Source: Streptomyces actuosus (GTDB taxonomy: Bacteria; Actinomycetota; Actinomycetes; Streptomycetales; Streptomycetaceae). From it: a stretch of 64,000 bases of DNA. The position numbers and the translations under genes were made by a program. The notes under the pieces are model-generated. The model worked only from the letters and a program-made list of their open reading frames with translations. It was not told the origin of the DNA and made no database searches. The DNA lies in contig NZ_JAFFZS010000027.1 in NCBI RefSeq assembly GCF_016921115.1, positions 49,281-113,280 on the forward strand. The letters run 5' to 3'. Shown piece after piece: positions 1 through 8,579 of this stretch (the stretch's first letter is position 1; every line of letters starts with the position of its first letter).

Positions 1-3000
1 TATCCCCGCGCCAGTTCGGCGCCGCCGACGAGGAGCTCGCCGGGAAGGCCGTCCGGTACCGGCTCCCCCAGGGCGTCGACGACGTAGGTGCGGCGGCTGC
101 CGAGCGCGCGACCGATGGGCACCCGGCCGCGCGGGAGGGTGTCGACGGTGTGCGCGGTGGCCGAGATCACGGCCTCGGTGGGCCCGTAGGTGTTGATCAC
201 GGGGACCGAGGGCAGGTGGGCGAACCAGTACTCCAGTGGGTCGGCGGGCAGCGTCTCCCCGCCGGTGACCAGCAGCCGCAGAGAGGTGAGGTGCGGCGCC
301 AGGGCGTCCAGGCGGGCGACGAGTTCCGCCCAGTAGGAAGGGGTGAGTTCCATGACGGTCACCCCCTCCTCGGCGACGCGGGCGGCGAGCTGCTCGGGGG
401 TCCATATCTCGTCCGGGCGGACGATCACCGTCGCTCCGGTGGCCAGCGCCGGGAGGATCTGCTCCAGGGAGGCGTCGAACGAGGTCGAGGCGAAGGTGAG
501 CACCCGGTCGTGCGCGGTGAGTGCGAACTTCTCGCGGGCGGTGGCCACATGGGCGTCCAGCGCCTGGTGCTCGACACCGACCGCCTTGGGCAGGCCGGTG
601 GAGCCGGAGGTGAAGACGACGTAGGCGAGGGTGCCGGGGTCGGGGGCGTGGCGGGGGCCGTCGGGGTCGGGCCGGACGTCGCGGACGTCGACAGGGTCGA
701 CCCGGAGCGCCGTCACGGTGTCCCGGGTGCTCGCGTCGCACACCACGTGCCGTGCTCCGGCCTCCCGCAGCATGTGGTGCAGCCGTTCCTCGGGCAACCG
801 GGGATCGAGCGGCACGTACACGCCGCCCGCCCGCCACACCGCGAGCATCGCGGCGACGGACCACACCCCCCGGCCCACGCACACCCCCACGGCGTCGTCC
901 GCGCGCACGCCCGCGTCGGCCAGGGCCGCGGCGAGCCCGCCGGTCAGGGCGTCCAGGCCCGCGTGGTCGAGGGTGGTGTTCTCGCAGACGACGGCGGGCG
1001 CGTCCGTTCGGCCCGCGACGCGGAACCGGGGCGCGGGTGCGGCGTCCGTCCCGGCGGTGGCCAGCAGCCGCTCGCGCTCGTCGGCCGCGAGCAGGGGGGC
1101 CGCGTCGACAGGGGTTGCGGGTTCGGCGAGGAGGGCCTCCAGCAGCCGGCCGACGTGGTGGGCGAAGCGGGTGGCGGTGGCCGGGTCGAACAGGTCGGCG
1201 GCGTACTCGACGTTGAGGGCGAACCGCTCCGGGCGGATCACGTACGTGGCGGTGAGGTCGAACTTGGCCGTCCCCCAGGGCAGCGTGAAGTCCGCCGTGT
1301 CCGGACCCTGCGGGCCGGAGCCGCCCGTCGAGGCGTCCTGGACGTCCACCATGACCTGGAACAAGGGGTTGCGGGACAGGTCGCGTTCCGGGCGCAGCCG
1401 CTCCACCACCCGCTCGAACGGCACCTCCTGGTGGTCGAAGGCGCCCAGGACGGTCTCCCGCACCCGGTCCACGAGGGCGGCGAACGTCGGACGCCCGGAC
1501 AGGTCCGTGCGCAGCACCACGGTGTTGACGAAGAAGCCCACGAGCGGCTCCAGTTCGAGCCGGCCGCGCCCGGCGACGGGGGTGCCCACGGACACGTCGT
1601 GCTGTCCCGTCCAGCGGGCGAGGACCGCCTGGGCGGCGGCCAGCAGCACCATGAAGCGGCTGCCGCCGCGTTCGCGGGCGCAGGCGTCCACGGCCTCCAC
1701 CAGGTGGACGGGCAGATCGACCTCGACGGCACCGCCCCGGCCGGTGAACACGGCCGGGCGCGGCCGGTCCGTGGGCAGCTCCAGCACGGGCGCCCCGTCC
1801 AGGGTCTCCTCCCAGTAGGCCAGTTGCGCTTCGAGGGCGCCGCTGTCGGCACGGTCGCGCTGCCAGACGGCGTAGTCGGCGTACTGCACGGGCAGCGGGG
1901 GCAGCTGCGCGCTCCGGCCGGCCCTGCGCGCCGTGTAGTGCCGGGCGAGTTCGTCCAGCAGGACACCCTTGGACCAGCCGTCGGTGACGGCGTGGTGCAG
2001 GGCGAGGAGGACGACGTGGTCGTCGTCGGCCAGTTCCCACACACCGGCCCGCAGCAGGGGCGGCCGGGCGAGGTCGAAGCGGCGTGTGGCGTGGGCGGCG
2101 GCGGACCGGCGGACCGCCTCCAGGCGGCTCTCCTCGTCCGGGGCGTCGGGGGCGGGCACCCAGTGGAGCGGGATCGCCATCGGGTCGCACACCTTCTGCA
2201 CGGGGCGGCCGTCGGACTCCACCAGCGCGGTGCGCAGCACCTCGTGCCGCTCCACCAGGTCGTCCAGGGCCTGCTGCCAGGCGGTGCGGTCCAGGCCGCC
2301 GCGCACCCGCCGGCAGTACCACAGCAGGTAGGAGTCGCCGCGGTCGGAGGTACGGTCCAGGAACCACAGGCGTTCCTGGGCGAAGGACAGCGGCAGCGGC
2401 CGGTCGCGGTCGACGGGCAGCACCTCGGTGGCTCCGAGGGTGCGCGCGGCGCTGACCCGGGGCGCGAAGCCGCGGACGGTGGGATTCTCGAACACGGTGC
2501 GCAGTTCGATGTCGCGACCCAGCCGCTGCGCGATCCGGGAGACCGCCATGGTGGCGAGCAGCGAGTGCCCGCCGAGGTCGAAGAAGCCGTCGTCGATGCC
2601 GATCCGGTCCAGGCCCAGGACGTCGGCCCACACCTCGGCGACGATCCGCTCCGTCTCGTCGCGCGGGGCGGCGTCGTCGGTGAGGCCCGCGGAGCGGGTG
2701 CGGACCGGGTCGGGCAGGGCGGAGCGGTCGAGTTTGCCGGAGACGCCGACGGGCAGGGCGTCCAGGACGACGAAGTCGGAGGGCACGGCGTGGTGCGGCA
2801 GGTGGCGCGCGCACCAGGCGCGCAGCTCCGCCGGGTCCGGCGCACGCGGTGCGTCCGCCGCCGGTACGACGTAGCCGACCAGGCTGCGTCCGGTGGCGGG
2901 GTCCGGACGGGCGGCCGCGGCGGCGACGAGCGGGCAGGCGCGCAGCACGGTCTCGATCTCGCCGAGTTCGATCCGGAAGCCGCGGATCTTCACCTGGTCG

Positions 3001-5561
3001 TCGTGGCGGCCCACGAACTCCAGGTCTCCGCCGGGTTGCCAGCGCACGAGGTCGCCGGTGCGGTACAGGCGGGCGCCGGGCGGGCCGTAGGGGTCGGGCA
3101 CGAAGCGTTCGGCGGTCAGGGCCGGCCGGTTCAGGTAGCCGCGGGCGACTTCCGTGCCGCCGACGAGGAGTTCGCCGCAGACCCCGACCGGTACCGGTTC
3201 GCCGTCGGCGCCGACCACGTACACCCGCCGGTCGCCCAGGGGCCGGCCGATGGGCACGCTGCCCGCGGGGGGCTCGTCGGCGTCGTAGGTGGTGGCGGTG
3301 ACGGTGGTCTCGGTCGGACCGTAGGCGTTGCACACCCGCGCCCAGGGCACCGCGGTGCGCCAGGCGGCGAGGGAGTCGGGCGGTACGGCCTCGCCGCCCA
3401 GGACCAGCAGCCGCAGTGAGGCGAGGGCCGCGGCCTGCCGCCGGTCGAGGGAGAGCGTCAGTTCCGACCAGTACGTGGGCGGCAGGTTGACGACGGTCAG
3501 TTCGTGCCGCCGGACGATCTCGGGGACCTGGGTGGGCAGCCAGGGTTCGTCGGGCCGCATGACGACGGTGGCGCCGGTGGTGAGAGCGGGCAGCACCTGG
3601 TCCAGGGAGGCGTCGAAGGAGAAGGAGGCGAAGGCGAGCACCCGGTCGGCGGCAGTGATGCCGAGCCGCTGCCGGGCGGCGGCCACGTGGGAGGCGAGCG
3701 CCGCGTGTTCCACGCCCACCGCCTTGGGCCGCCCGGTGGACCCGGACGTGAAGACGACGTGGGCGAGCTCGCGGGGGTCGGGTCGGTGGCGGGGGCCGTC
3801 CGCGGCCGGGGTGACGGCGGTGACGTCGACCGTGGCGGGCGCGAGGCCGATCGCGCCGGCGGAGGTCGCCGGGTCGGTGACCACGCAGGCGAGCCGAGCC
3901 TCCTTCGCCATGAACCGCAGTCGCTCGGCGGGCAGTTCGGGGTCGAGCGGAACGTAGGCGCCGCCCGCCCGCCAGACGCCCTCGATGGCGGCGACCGACC
4001 AGGTGCCGCGGCGCAGCAGGACGCCCACGGGGCTGCCCGCGGTGACTCCGGCCTTCCCGAGCGCCGCCGCGAGGCCCCCGGTCAGGGCGTCGAGTTCGCC
4101 GTAGGTGACGCTCTCCGCGCCGCATCGCAGGGCGGTCGCGTCGGACGGCCCGGAGAAGGCGAGCGGGGGTGTCGGCCCTGGGGGCCGGTCGGCCGCCTCG
4201 TGCCACTCGGGGCGGGGGCGGGTCGGCGCCCCGGGTCCGGTGGGCAGCGCGCGGGCCAGATCCTGAACGGGTGCGTCGGGGTCGGCCAGGACGGCGCGCA
4301 GCAGTGCCGGGTAGGCCCGGGCGAACGCGCGCATCGTGCCGGTGTCGAACAGGGTGCTGGCGTACTGCAGGACGGCGGCGATGCTGCCGTCCGTGCGCAG
4401 GGTCAGGTCCAGGAAGACGTCCAGCGGGGTCTCGGTGAGCGGCGGCTCGACGAGGGTCACGTCCAGGCCGGTCATCCGGATGGCACGGATCGGGGTGTTG
4501 AGCAGGGTGAACGACGCCTGGGCGAGCGGATGCCGGGACAGGTCGCGGCGGGAGCCGCCGAGCGCGCCGACGACGAGGTCGAAGGGGGCTTCGGCGTGGG
4601 CGAGGTCGGCCGGGACCCGGCCGCGGACCCGGTCGAGCAGGGTGGCGAAGCCGGGCCTGCCGGACAGGTCCGTGCGCAGTACGACGGTGTTGACGAGCGG
4701 ACCGATCAGCGCGTCGGCGCCGCGCTGGACGCGGTCGGCGAGCGTGCTGCACACGGCGACGTCGGTGCGGCCGGACCAGTGGGCGAGGAGCGCCTGGTAG
4801 GCGGAGAGCAGCACCATGTAGCGGGTGGCGCGCCGGGATCGGGCCAGGGCGTCGACGGCGGCGACGAGGTCGGCCGGCAGGTCGAAGCGGAGGACGTCGC
4901 CCGAACCGTCCCAGACGCGGGGGCGCGGCCGGTCGGTGGGCAGGTCGAGCGGGCCGAGCCGGTCGAGCCGGCCCCGCCAGTGGGCGAGCAGGCGTTCCAG
5001 GCGCTCGCCGGAGAGGCGTTCGCGCTGTGCGCGGGCGAGGTCGGCGTACTGCACGGCGGGCGGGGCGACGGGTTCGCCGCGGTAGCCCGCGGCGAGTTCG
5101 TCCAGCAGGACTCCCCACGACCAGCCGTCCACGGCGATGTGGTGCACCTCGACGAGGAGGACGTGTTCGTCGGGCGCCACCCGGGCCAGCGTCGCCCGCA
5201 GCGGATGCTGCGCGGACAGGTCCACGGGGCGGCCCAGGCAGCGTTCGAACAGGTCGGCGGGGCCGGTCGCGTCGGTGTGCTCCAGCACCACCGGTGCCGG
5301 TGGGTCCACGACCGGCACCGGCTCGCCGTCGACGGCCGTGAACCGGGTGCGCAGGACCTCGTGCCGGGCCACGATCGCGGACAGCGACCGCTCCAGCCGG
5401 GCCGGGTCCAGGCGGCCCCGCAGCCGCAGCGCCAACGGGAGCATCGATCCGGTGGAGGAGCCGGCCAGTTGGTCCAGGAACCACAGCCGGCGCTGCGCGA
5501 AGGATGCGGTGCGCGTGTCCACGTCGTTCGGTGCCCCGTCAGGGGCCGGGCGTGTTGTCAC
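1..5561 (-). CDS. non-ribosomal peptide synthetase, C-A-PCP-C-A (3' end outside window)
   Basis: Multimodular NRPS; at least 1853 residues lie in the window and the gene continues past the left edge, stopping at A-domain core A6 (GELLVGG). It starts at GTG with GGGAGG nine bases upstream and opens directly with a condensation domain (FAQRRLWFLDQL; HHIAVDG near residue 140). Adenylation domain 1 follows (TSGSTGRPK near 604, NAYGPTE near 742), then a carrier domain with LGGHSL near 995, condensation domain 2 (HHAVTDG near 1187) and adenylation domain 2 (TSGSTGLPK near 1648, NTYGPTE near 1790). No epimerase, methyltransferase or thioesterase is seen in this part. Motif-anchored specificity residues read D-A-D-N-V-G-A-V-T for A1 and D-A-E-E-V-G-T-I-S for A2. 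The acidic residue at pocket position 239 suggests a basic substrate for each, which is inference. Both C active sites are intact. An N-terminal C domain implies an acyl starter or an upstream partner enzyme. Confidence 0.95.
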   Translation of the reverse strand, partial: MTTRPAPDGAPNDVDTRTASFAQRRLWFLDQLAGSSTGSMLPLALRLRGRLDPARLERSLSAIVARHEVLRTRFTAVDGEPVPVVDPPAPVVLEHTDATGPADLFERCLGRPVDLSAQHPLRATLARVAPDEHVLLVEVHHIAVDGWSWGVLLDELAAGYRGEPVAPPAVQYADLARAQRERLSGERLERLLAHWRGRLDRLGPLDLPTDRPRPRVWDGSGDVLRFDLPADLVAAVDALARSRRATRYMVLLSAYQALLAHWSGRTDVAVCSTLADRVQRGADALIGPLVNTVVLRTDLSGRPGFATLLDRVRGRVPADLAHAEAPFDLVVGALGGSRRDLSRHPLAQASFTLLNTPIRAIRMTGLDVTLVEPPLTETPLDVFLDLTLRTDGSIAAVLQYASTLFDTGTMRAFARAYPALLRAVLADPDAPVQDLARALPTGPGAPTRPRPEWHEAADRPPGPTPPLAFSGPSDATALRCGAESVTYGELDALTGGLAAALGKAGVTAGSPVGVLLRRGTWSVAAIEGVWRAGGAYVPLDPELPAERLRFMAKEARLACVVTDPATSAGAIGLAPATVDVTAVTPAADGPRHRPDPRELAHVVFTSGSTGRPKAVGVEHAALASHVAAARQRLGITAADRVLAFASFSFDASLDQVLPALTTGATVVMRPDEPWLPTQVPEIVRRHELTVVNLPPTYWSELTLSLDRRQAAALASLRLLVLGGEAVPPDSLAAWRTAVPWARVCNAYGPTETTVTATTYDADEPPAGSVPIGRPLGDRRVYVVGADGEPVPVGVCGELLVGGTEVARGYLNRPALTAERFVPDPYGPPGARLYRTGDLVRWQPGGDLEFVGRHDDQVKIRGFRIELGEIETVLRACPLVAAAAARPDPATGRSLVGYVVPAADAPRAPDPAELRAWCARHLPHHAVPSDFVVLDALPVGVSGKLDRSALPDPVRTRSAGLTDDAAPRDETERIVAEVWADVLGLDRIGIDDGFFDLGGHSLLATMAVSRIAQRLGRDIELRTVFENPTVRGFAPRVSAARTLGATEVLPVDRDRPLPLSFAQERLWFLDRTSDRGDSYLLWYCRRVRGGLDRTAWQQALDDLVERHEVLRTALVESDGRPVQKVCDPMAIPLHWVPAPDAPDEESRLEAVRRSAAAHATRRFDLARPPLLRAGVWELADDDHVVLLALHHAVTDGWSKGVLLDELARHYTARRAGRSAQLPPLPVQYADYAVWQRDRADSGALEAQLAYWEETLDGAPVLELPTDRPRPAVFTGRGGAVEVDLPVHLVEAVDACARERGGSRFMVLLAAAQAVLARWTGQHDVSVGTPVAGRGRLELEPLVGFFVNTVVLRTDLSGRPTFAALVDRVRETVLGAFDHQEVPFERVVERLRPERDLSRNPLFQVMVDVQDASTGGSGPQGPDTADFTLPWGTAKFDLTATYVIRPERFALNVEYAADLFDPATATRFAHHVGRLLEALLAEPATPVDAAPLLAADERERLLATAGTDAAPAPRFRVAGRTDAPAVVCENTTLDHAGLDALTGGLAAALADAGVRADDAVGVCVGRGVWSVAAMLAVWRAGGVYVPLDPRLPEERLHHMLREAGARHVVCDASTRDTVTALRVDPVDVRDVRPDPDGPRHAPDPGTLAYVVFTSGSTGLPKAVGVEHQALDAHVATAREKFALTAHDRVLTFASTSFDASLEQILPALATGATVIVRPDEIWTPEQLAARVAEEGVTVMELTPSYWAELVARLDALAPHLTSLRLLVTGGETLPADPLEYWFAHLPSVPVINTYGPTEAVISATAHTVDTLPRGRVPIGRALGSRRTYVVDALGEPVPDGLPGELLVGGAELARG

Positions 5562-6057
5562 TGTGAGCCTCCCAGCCGTGTTTTGCAGCAGACTGCCGCC
5601 GGCTCGGCTCGGCCCGTAGGGAAGAAGACGCAGCACCACCGGCAGACCGGTCCGCTGTTCCGGTGGCGTACGGAGGGGGCCGCCGATCGGGCGGGCCGGG
5701 CCCGGTCCGGCGTCCGGCGCGGCCACGGGCCGGCCCCTTGCTCAAACGTTCCTGCACAGTCGCGCGGACGGCACTCCACGCCTCCTCGACCGGGTGGGGC
5801 CGACCGCGTCGGCGGGGACGACCGCGCCTGCGGGGTGGACGGAGCCGACGGGGAGGAGCTCGCCGGCGGAGCCGAGCGGGAAGGCGGCACCGCTGGGACG
5901 AGCGGGACGGCGACGCGGGAGCGGTCGGACGGCCGGGCGGCATCGGGTCCGGGCCGGGCGGGTCCCGGCCCGGGGCGGATGACCAGCGCAGGGCCCTCCT
6001 CGGCCCCTGGCAGAACGCGCCATTCACCGGCGGCGTCCGCGTCCCGGGGTGCGGTCC

Positions 6058-6079
6058 GCGGCACCCGTACGGGTGCCGC
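6058..6079. repeat. 22-bp perfect palindrome
   Basis: Two 11-base arms, GCGGCACCCGT and ACGGGTGCCGC, abut with no spacer. It lies upstream of the NRPS start and could be an operator for a dimeric regulator or the stem of a hairpin. Confidence 0.6.
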
Positions 6080-6103
6080 ACACGCTTGGGGTTACGCACG
6101 GTC

Positions 6104-6142
6104 AGGGCGCCCGCCGACCGCGTCGGGCGCCCTGTCGTTTTT
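6104..6142 (+). terminator. intrinsic terminator reading rightward
   Basis: Arms AGGGCGCCCG and CGGGCGCCCT (10 bp, perfect) flank a 10-base loop and are followed by GTCGTTTTT. The T-run makes it a plus-strand terminator, yet both flanking genes are on the minus strand, so its transcript is unknown. Confidence 0.7.
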
Positions 6143-6208
6143 CGGACGCAATGGGAATCTCCCCTTCCCCCGGCGTCACAGCAGGCGAACGATGTTCGAA
6201 GAGCCACG

Positions 6209-7543
6209 TCACGGATGTGTGACGTCGCTGACCACACCGCTCACGTTCAACACCTCATGACACTGCTGCGCCTGACGGCCCGTGGCCGGAGTACCCGGCT
6301 TCGCACAGGTCACCTTCACCGTGACGGCGGCACTCTCGGGGATCTTGATGGGGGTGACCCAGTGGTAGTCCTGGTTGCGGAACGTCTCCAGCGCGATGGT
6401 GGTGATCTTCCGATCGCCGAAGGTGATCGTCATCAGCCCCTCGTCGCCCTGGAAGTTGGCGACGACGATGTCCGTCACGCCGAAGACCTTGCCCTGCGGG
6501 ACCACGTACAGACCGGTCTCGGTCTGCCCCCGGGACGTCTCCAGGTCGATGGTGGCCGAGCTCTGCTGGCCACCGGCGCCCCCGGTGCCGCTGCCGGCCT
6601 CTCCCCCGCCGGAGGGACCCTTCGTGCTCCTGTCCGCGCCCCCGCCGGCCTGCCCGGAGCCCGCGGCACCCACCGATCCGGCCCCGGGCGACGGCCCGTT
6701 CTGCAGGGCCGGGGTGGGCCGGGGGCGGACCGCCGCGTCGGCGGCCTCCCGGGCGGTGCTGCGCACCGCCGGGCGGACCAGCGCGAACCAGGCCAGCACC
6801 AGGGCGATCAGGGCGGCGAGCACCACCGGCAGCCACCGGGGGAAGACCGGCAGCTGGACGAACTCGGCCTCCAGCCGGGGCTGTACGGCCCCCTCGTGCG
6901 CGGCCTCCTCCGCCACCCCGAGGTCGCCCGGGCGTACGGTGAATGGCCAGACCATGGGCTTGCCGAACCAGACCGGTCTGCCGGTGCGGACCCGCAGCCG
7001 GGTCTCCGCCGATTCGCCGGGCTCCAGGCTCAGCTCGGCGGGGGCGAACCCGAACCGCAGTTCCTCCCCCGCCTGCTCCGGCGCGCAGGCGATCCGGGCG
7101 GAGGTGTTGCCCTCGTTGCGCACTGCCACGCGGTAGCGTCCGCGCAGCCAGCCGCGACGGCGGCGCGGGAGCACCTCGGCACGCAGTTCACGGAACTCCT
7201 CGACGTGCACCGTGGTCTCGGGCACCCGCACCGACTCGGGATGCTCGGCCGGCAGAACCCGTATCGCCAGGGGCACGTCGCCCGCCCGGACCTCCGGGGA
7301 GCGCGGTGGGGCCAGGCGGACGGTCACGGTCTCGTGGCTGCCGGGATAGAGGGAGACCCGGTCGGGCTCCACGGTGGTCCAGGCCGCGCAGTCGCCGACG
7401 ACGTGGAGGCTGTACGCCTCGACGATGTCGCTGTCGTTGCGGACGGTCAGGCTGGTCGAGGCGGTGCCGCCGGGTGTCACTGTCACGGCGGGAACGGCGA
7501 GACCGGGCGCCCCGGGCCCGGAAGAGGCTGCAGATGGCGTCAC
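6209..7543 (-). CDS. CIS-locus membrane protein with Ig-like domains
   Basis: 444-residue protein starting at GTG. Residues 1-110 and 125-215 look like two beta-sandwich (Ig-like, COG1470-type) domains, with phrases such as LTVRNDSDIVEAYSLHV and VAVRNEGNTSARI. A single hydrophobic helix near residues 235-258 (WLPVVLAALIALVLAWFALV) follows, then a Gly/Ser/Pro-rich linker and a C-terminal beta-rich domain with four-residue turns. Similar proteins, often labelled hydrolytic protein without proven activity, sit at the edge of Streptomyces injection-system loci. It is divergent from the LuxR gene, with about 180 bp for two promoters. No catalytic motif is visible. A role at the membrane or cell surface is inference from topology. 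Confidence 0.75.
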   Translation of the reverse strand: MTPSAASSGPGAPGLAVPAVTVTPGGTASTSLTVRNDSDIVEAYSLHVVGDCAAWTTVEPDRVSLYPGSHETVTVRLAPPRSPEVRAGDVPLAIRVLPAEHPESVRVPETTVHVEEFRELRAEVLPRRRRGWLRGRYRVAVRNEGNTSARIACAPEQAGEELRFGFAPAELSLEPGESAETRLRVRTGRPVWFGKPMVWPFTVRPGDLGVAEEAAHEGAVQPRLEAEFVQLPVFPRWLPVVLAALIALVLAWFALVRPAVRSTAREAADAAVRPRPTPALQNGPSPGAGSVGAAGSGQAGGGADRSTKGPSGGGEAGSGTGGAGGQQSSATIDLETSRGQTETGLYVVPQGKVFGVTDIVVANFQGDEGLMTITFGDRKITTIALETFRNQDYHWVTPIKIPESAAVTVKVTCAKPGTPATGRQAQQCHEVLNVSGVVSDVTHP

Positions 7544-7721
7544 GCCCCGACGCTAGGCCCGCGACCGGACCGCCACGAGAGATGCGGGGGCAACACCCGG
7601 GCAGGAGGAGTGCCCGCGACGGTCGACGACTCCGCCACCGAACGGGTCGGCCGATGCGTCGCCGGCGTGCACCGCCGGCCGACGGGCTCCGTGCCCGCAC
7701 CAGAGAGGAACCGGAACCACC

Positions 7722-8441
7722 ATGTCCTGCTCCGCCGAGAAAGGCCCGCCCATGACCGCTGACACGCCGCGCGGGACCGGCCCCGCCCCCACCGTCCGCC
7801 CCGTCCCCGCCGAGGGGGCGGAGCGGGTGACCGTGACCGTCTACGCCCAGGACCTGGTCCTGCGCATCGGCGTCGTCCAGCAGCTGCGGCAGCGCCCCGA
7901 GCTGGAACTGGTGCCGGACGACGGGGCGGACCGGGCGCGGGTGTCGCTCGTGGTCGCCGACACCGTGGACGACGAGGTGGTCGCCCTGTTACGACGGTTG
8001 CAGCGCAACCCGGGCACCCGCACCGGGCTCGTGGTCGGCGCGTTCGAGTCCGCGGCACTGCAACGGGTCATCGAGTGCGGGGTCGCGGCGGTGCTACGGC
8101 GCGCCGACGCGGACCAGGACCGGCTGCTCCACCTGCTGCTGGCGATCGCCAAGGGCGAGGGGGTGCTGCCGGGCGACCTCCTCGGCAAGCTGCTGAAGCA
8201 CGTCGGCAGCCTGCAGCGTTCGGAACTCGACCCGCGCGGTCTGACCCTGTCCACACTGACCGCGCGCGAGGCGGACATGCTGCGCCTGGTGTCGGAGGGC
8301 TTCGACACCGCGGAGATCGCCCGGAAGACCTCCTACTCCGAACGGACCGTCAAGAACGTCCTGCACGAGGTCACCACCCGACTGCAGTTGCGCAATCGGG
8401 CGCACGCGGTGGGCTACGCGCTGCGCAACGGGCTGATCTGA
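7722..8441 (+). CDS. LuxR-family regulator of the CIS locus, with TTA codon
   Basis: 239-residue regulator. The C-terminal 60 residues form a LuxR-type HTH (LTAREADMLRLVSEG, then EIARKTSYSERTVKNVL). The N-terminal half resembles a receiver fold, but the acidic pair after the first strand reads AQD, so phosphorylation is doubtful. Codon 90 is TTA (positions 7989-7991), very rare in Streptomyces and read only by the bldA tRNA, which suggests translation late in development. The chosen start ATG has GGAA upstream; an in-frame ATG at 7752 is the alternative. The gene leads the rightward set of CIS-associated genes, so local control of the system is a reasonable inference. Confidence 0.85.
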   Translation: MSCSAEKGPPMTADTPRGTGPAPTVRPVPAEGAERVTVTVYAQDLVLRIGVVQQLRQRPELELVPDDGADRARVSLVVADTVDDEVVALLRRLQRNPGTRTGLVVGAFESAALQRVIECGVAAVLRRADADQDRLLHLLLAIAKGEGVLPGDLLGKLLKHVGSLQRSELDPRGLTLSTLTAREADMLRLVSEGFDTAEIARKTSYSERTVKNVLHEVTTRLQLRNRAHAVGYALRNGLI

Positions 8442-8579
8442 GCACCGCCCGTACCCCGGAGCTGCCCCAAAGCGCAGCACGTGCTTCCCCCGGCGCCGCC
8501 CCTGCCGCCCTGCTGCCGCACCACCCGCCTGCGGCACCGTTCGGGGGAATCCGGGTGTTCCGAGACTGCGAGGTGGACC

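Larger units (their letters stand above)
5562..6208. other. gene-free region between NRPS and CIS locus
   Basis: No convincing reading frame on either strand. It is the 5' region of the NRPS gene, so its promoter should lie here. It holds a 22-bp perfect palindrome and a hairpin with a T-run in plus orientation, both listed separately. The stretch near 6094-6200 is visibly less GC-rich than its surroundings. Confidence 0.6.

Noticed and set aside
150..3419. Long plus-strand open frame of more than 1000 codons across the NRPS
   Set aside because: It is antisense to the NRPS, has low-complexity Gly/Arg/Val composition and no domains; the minus frame has full C, A and PCP motifs.
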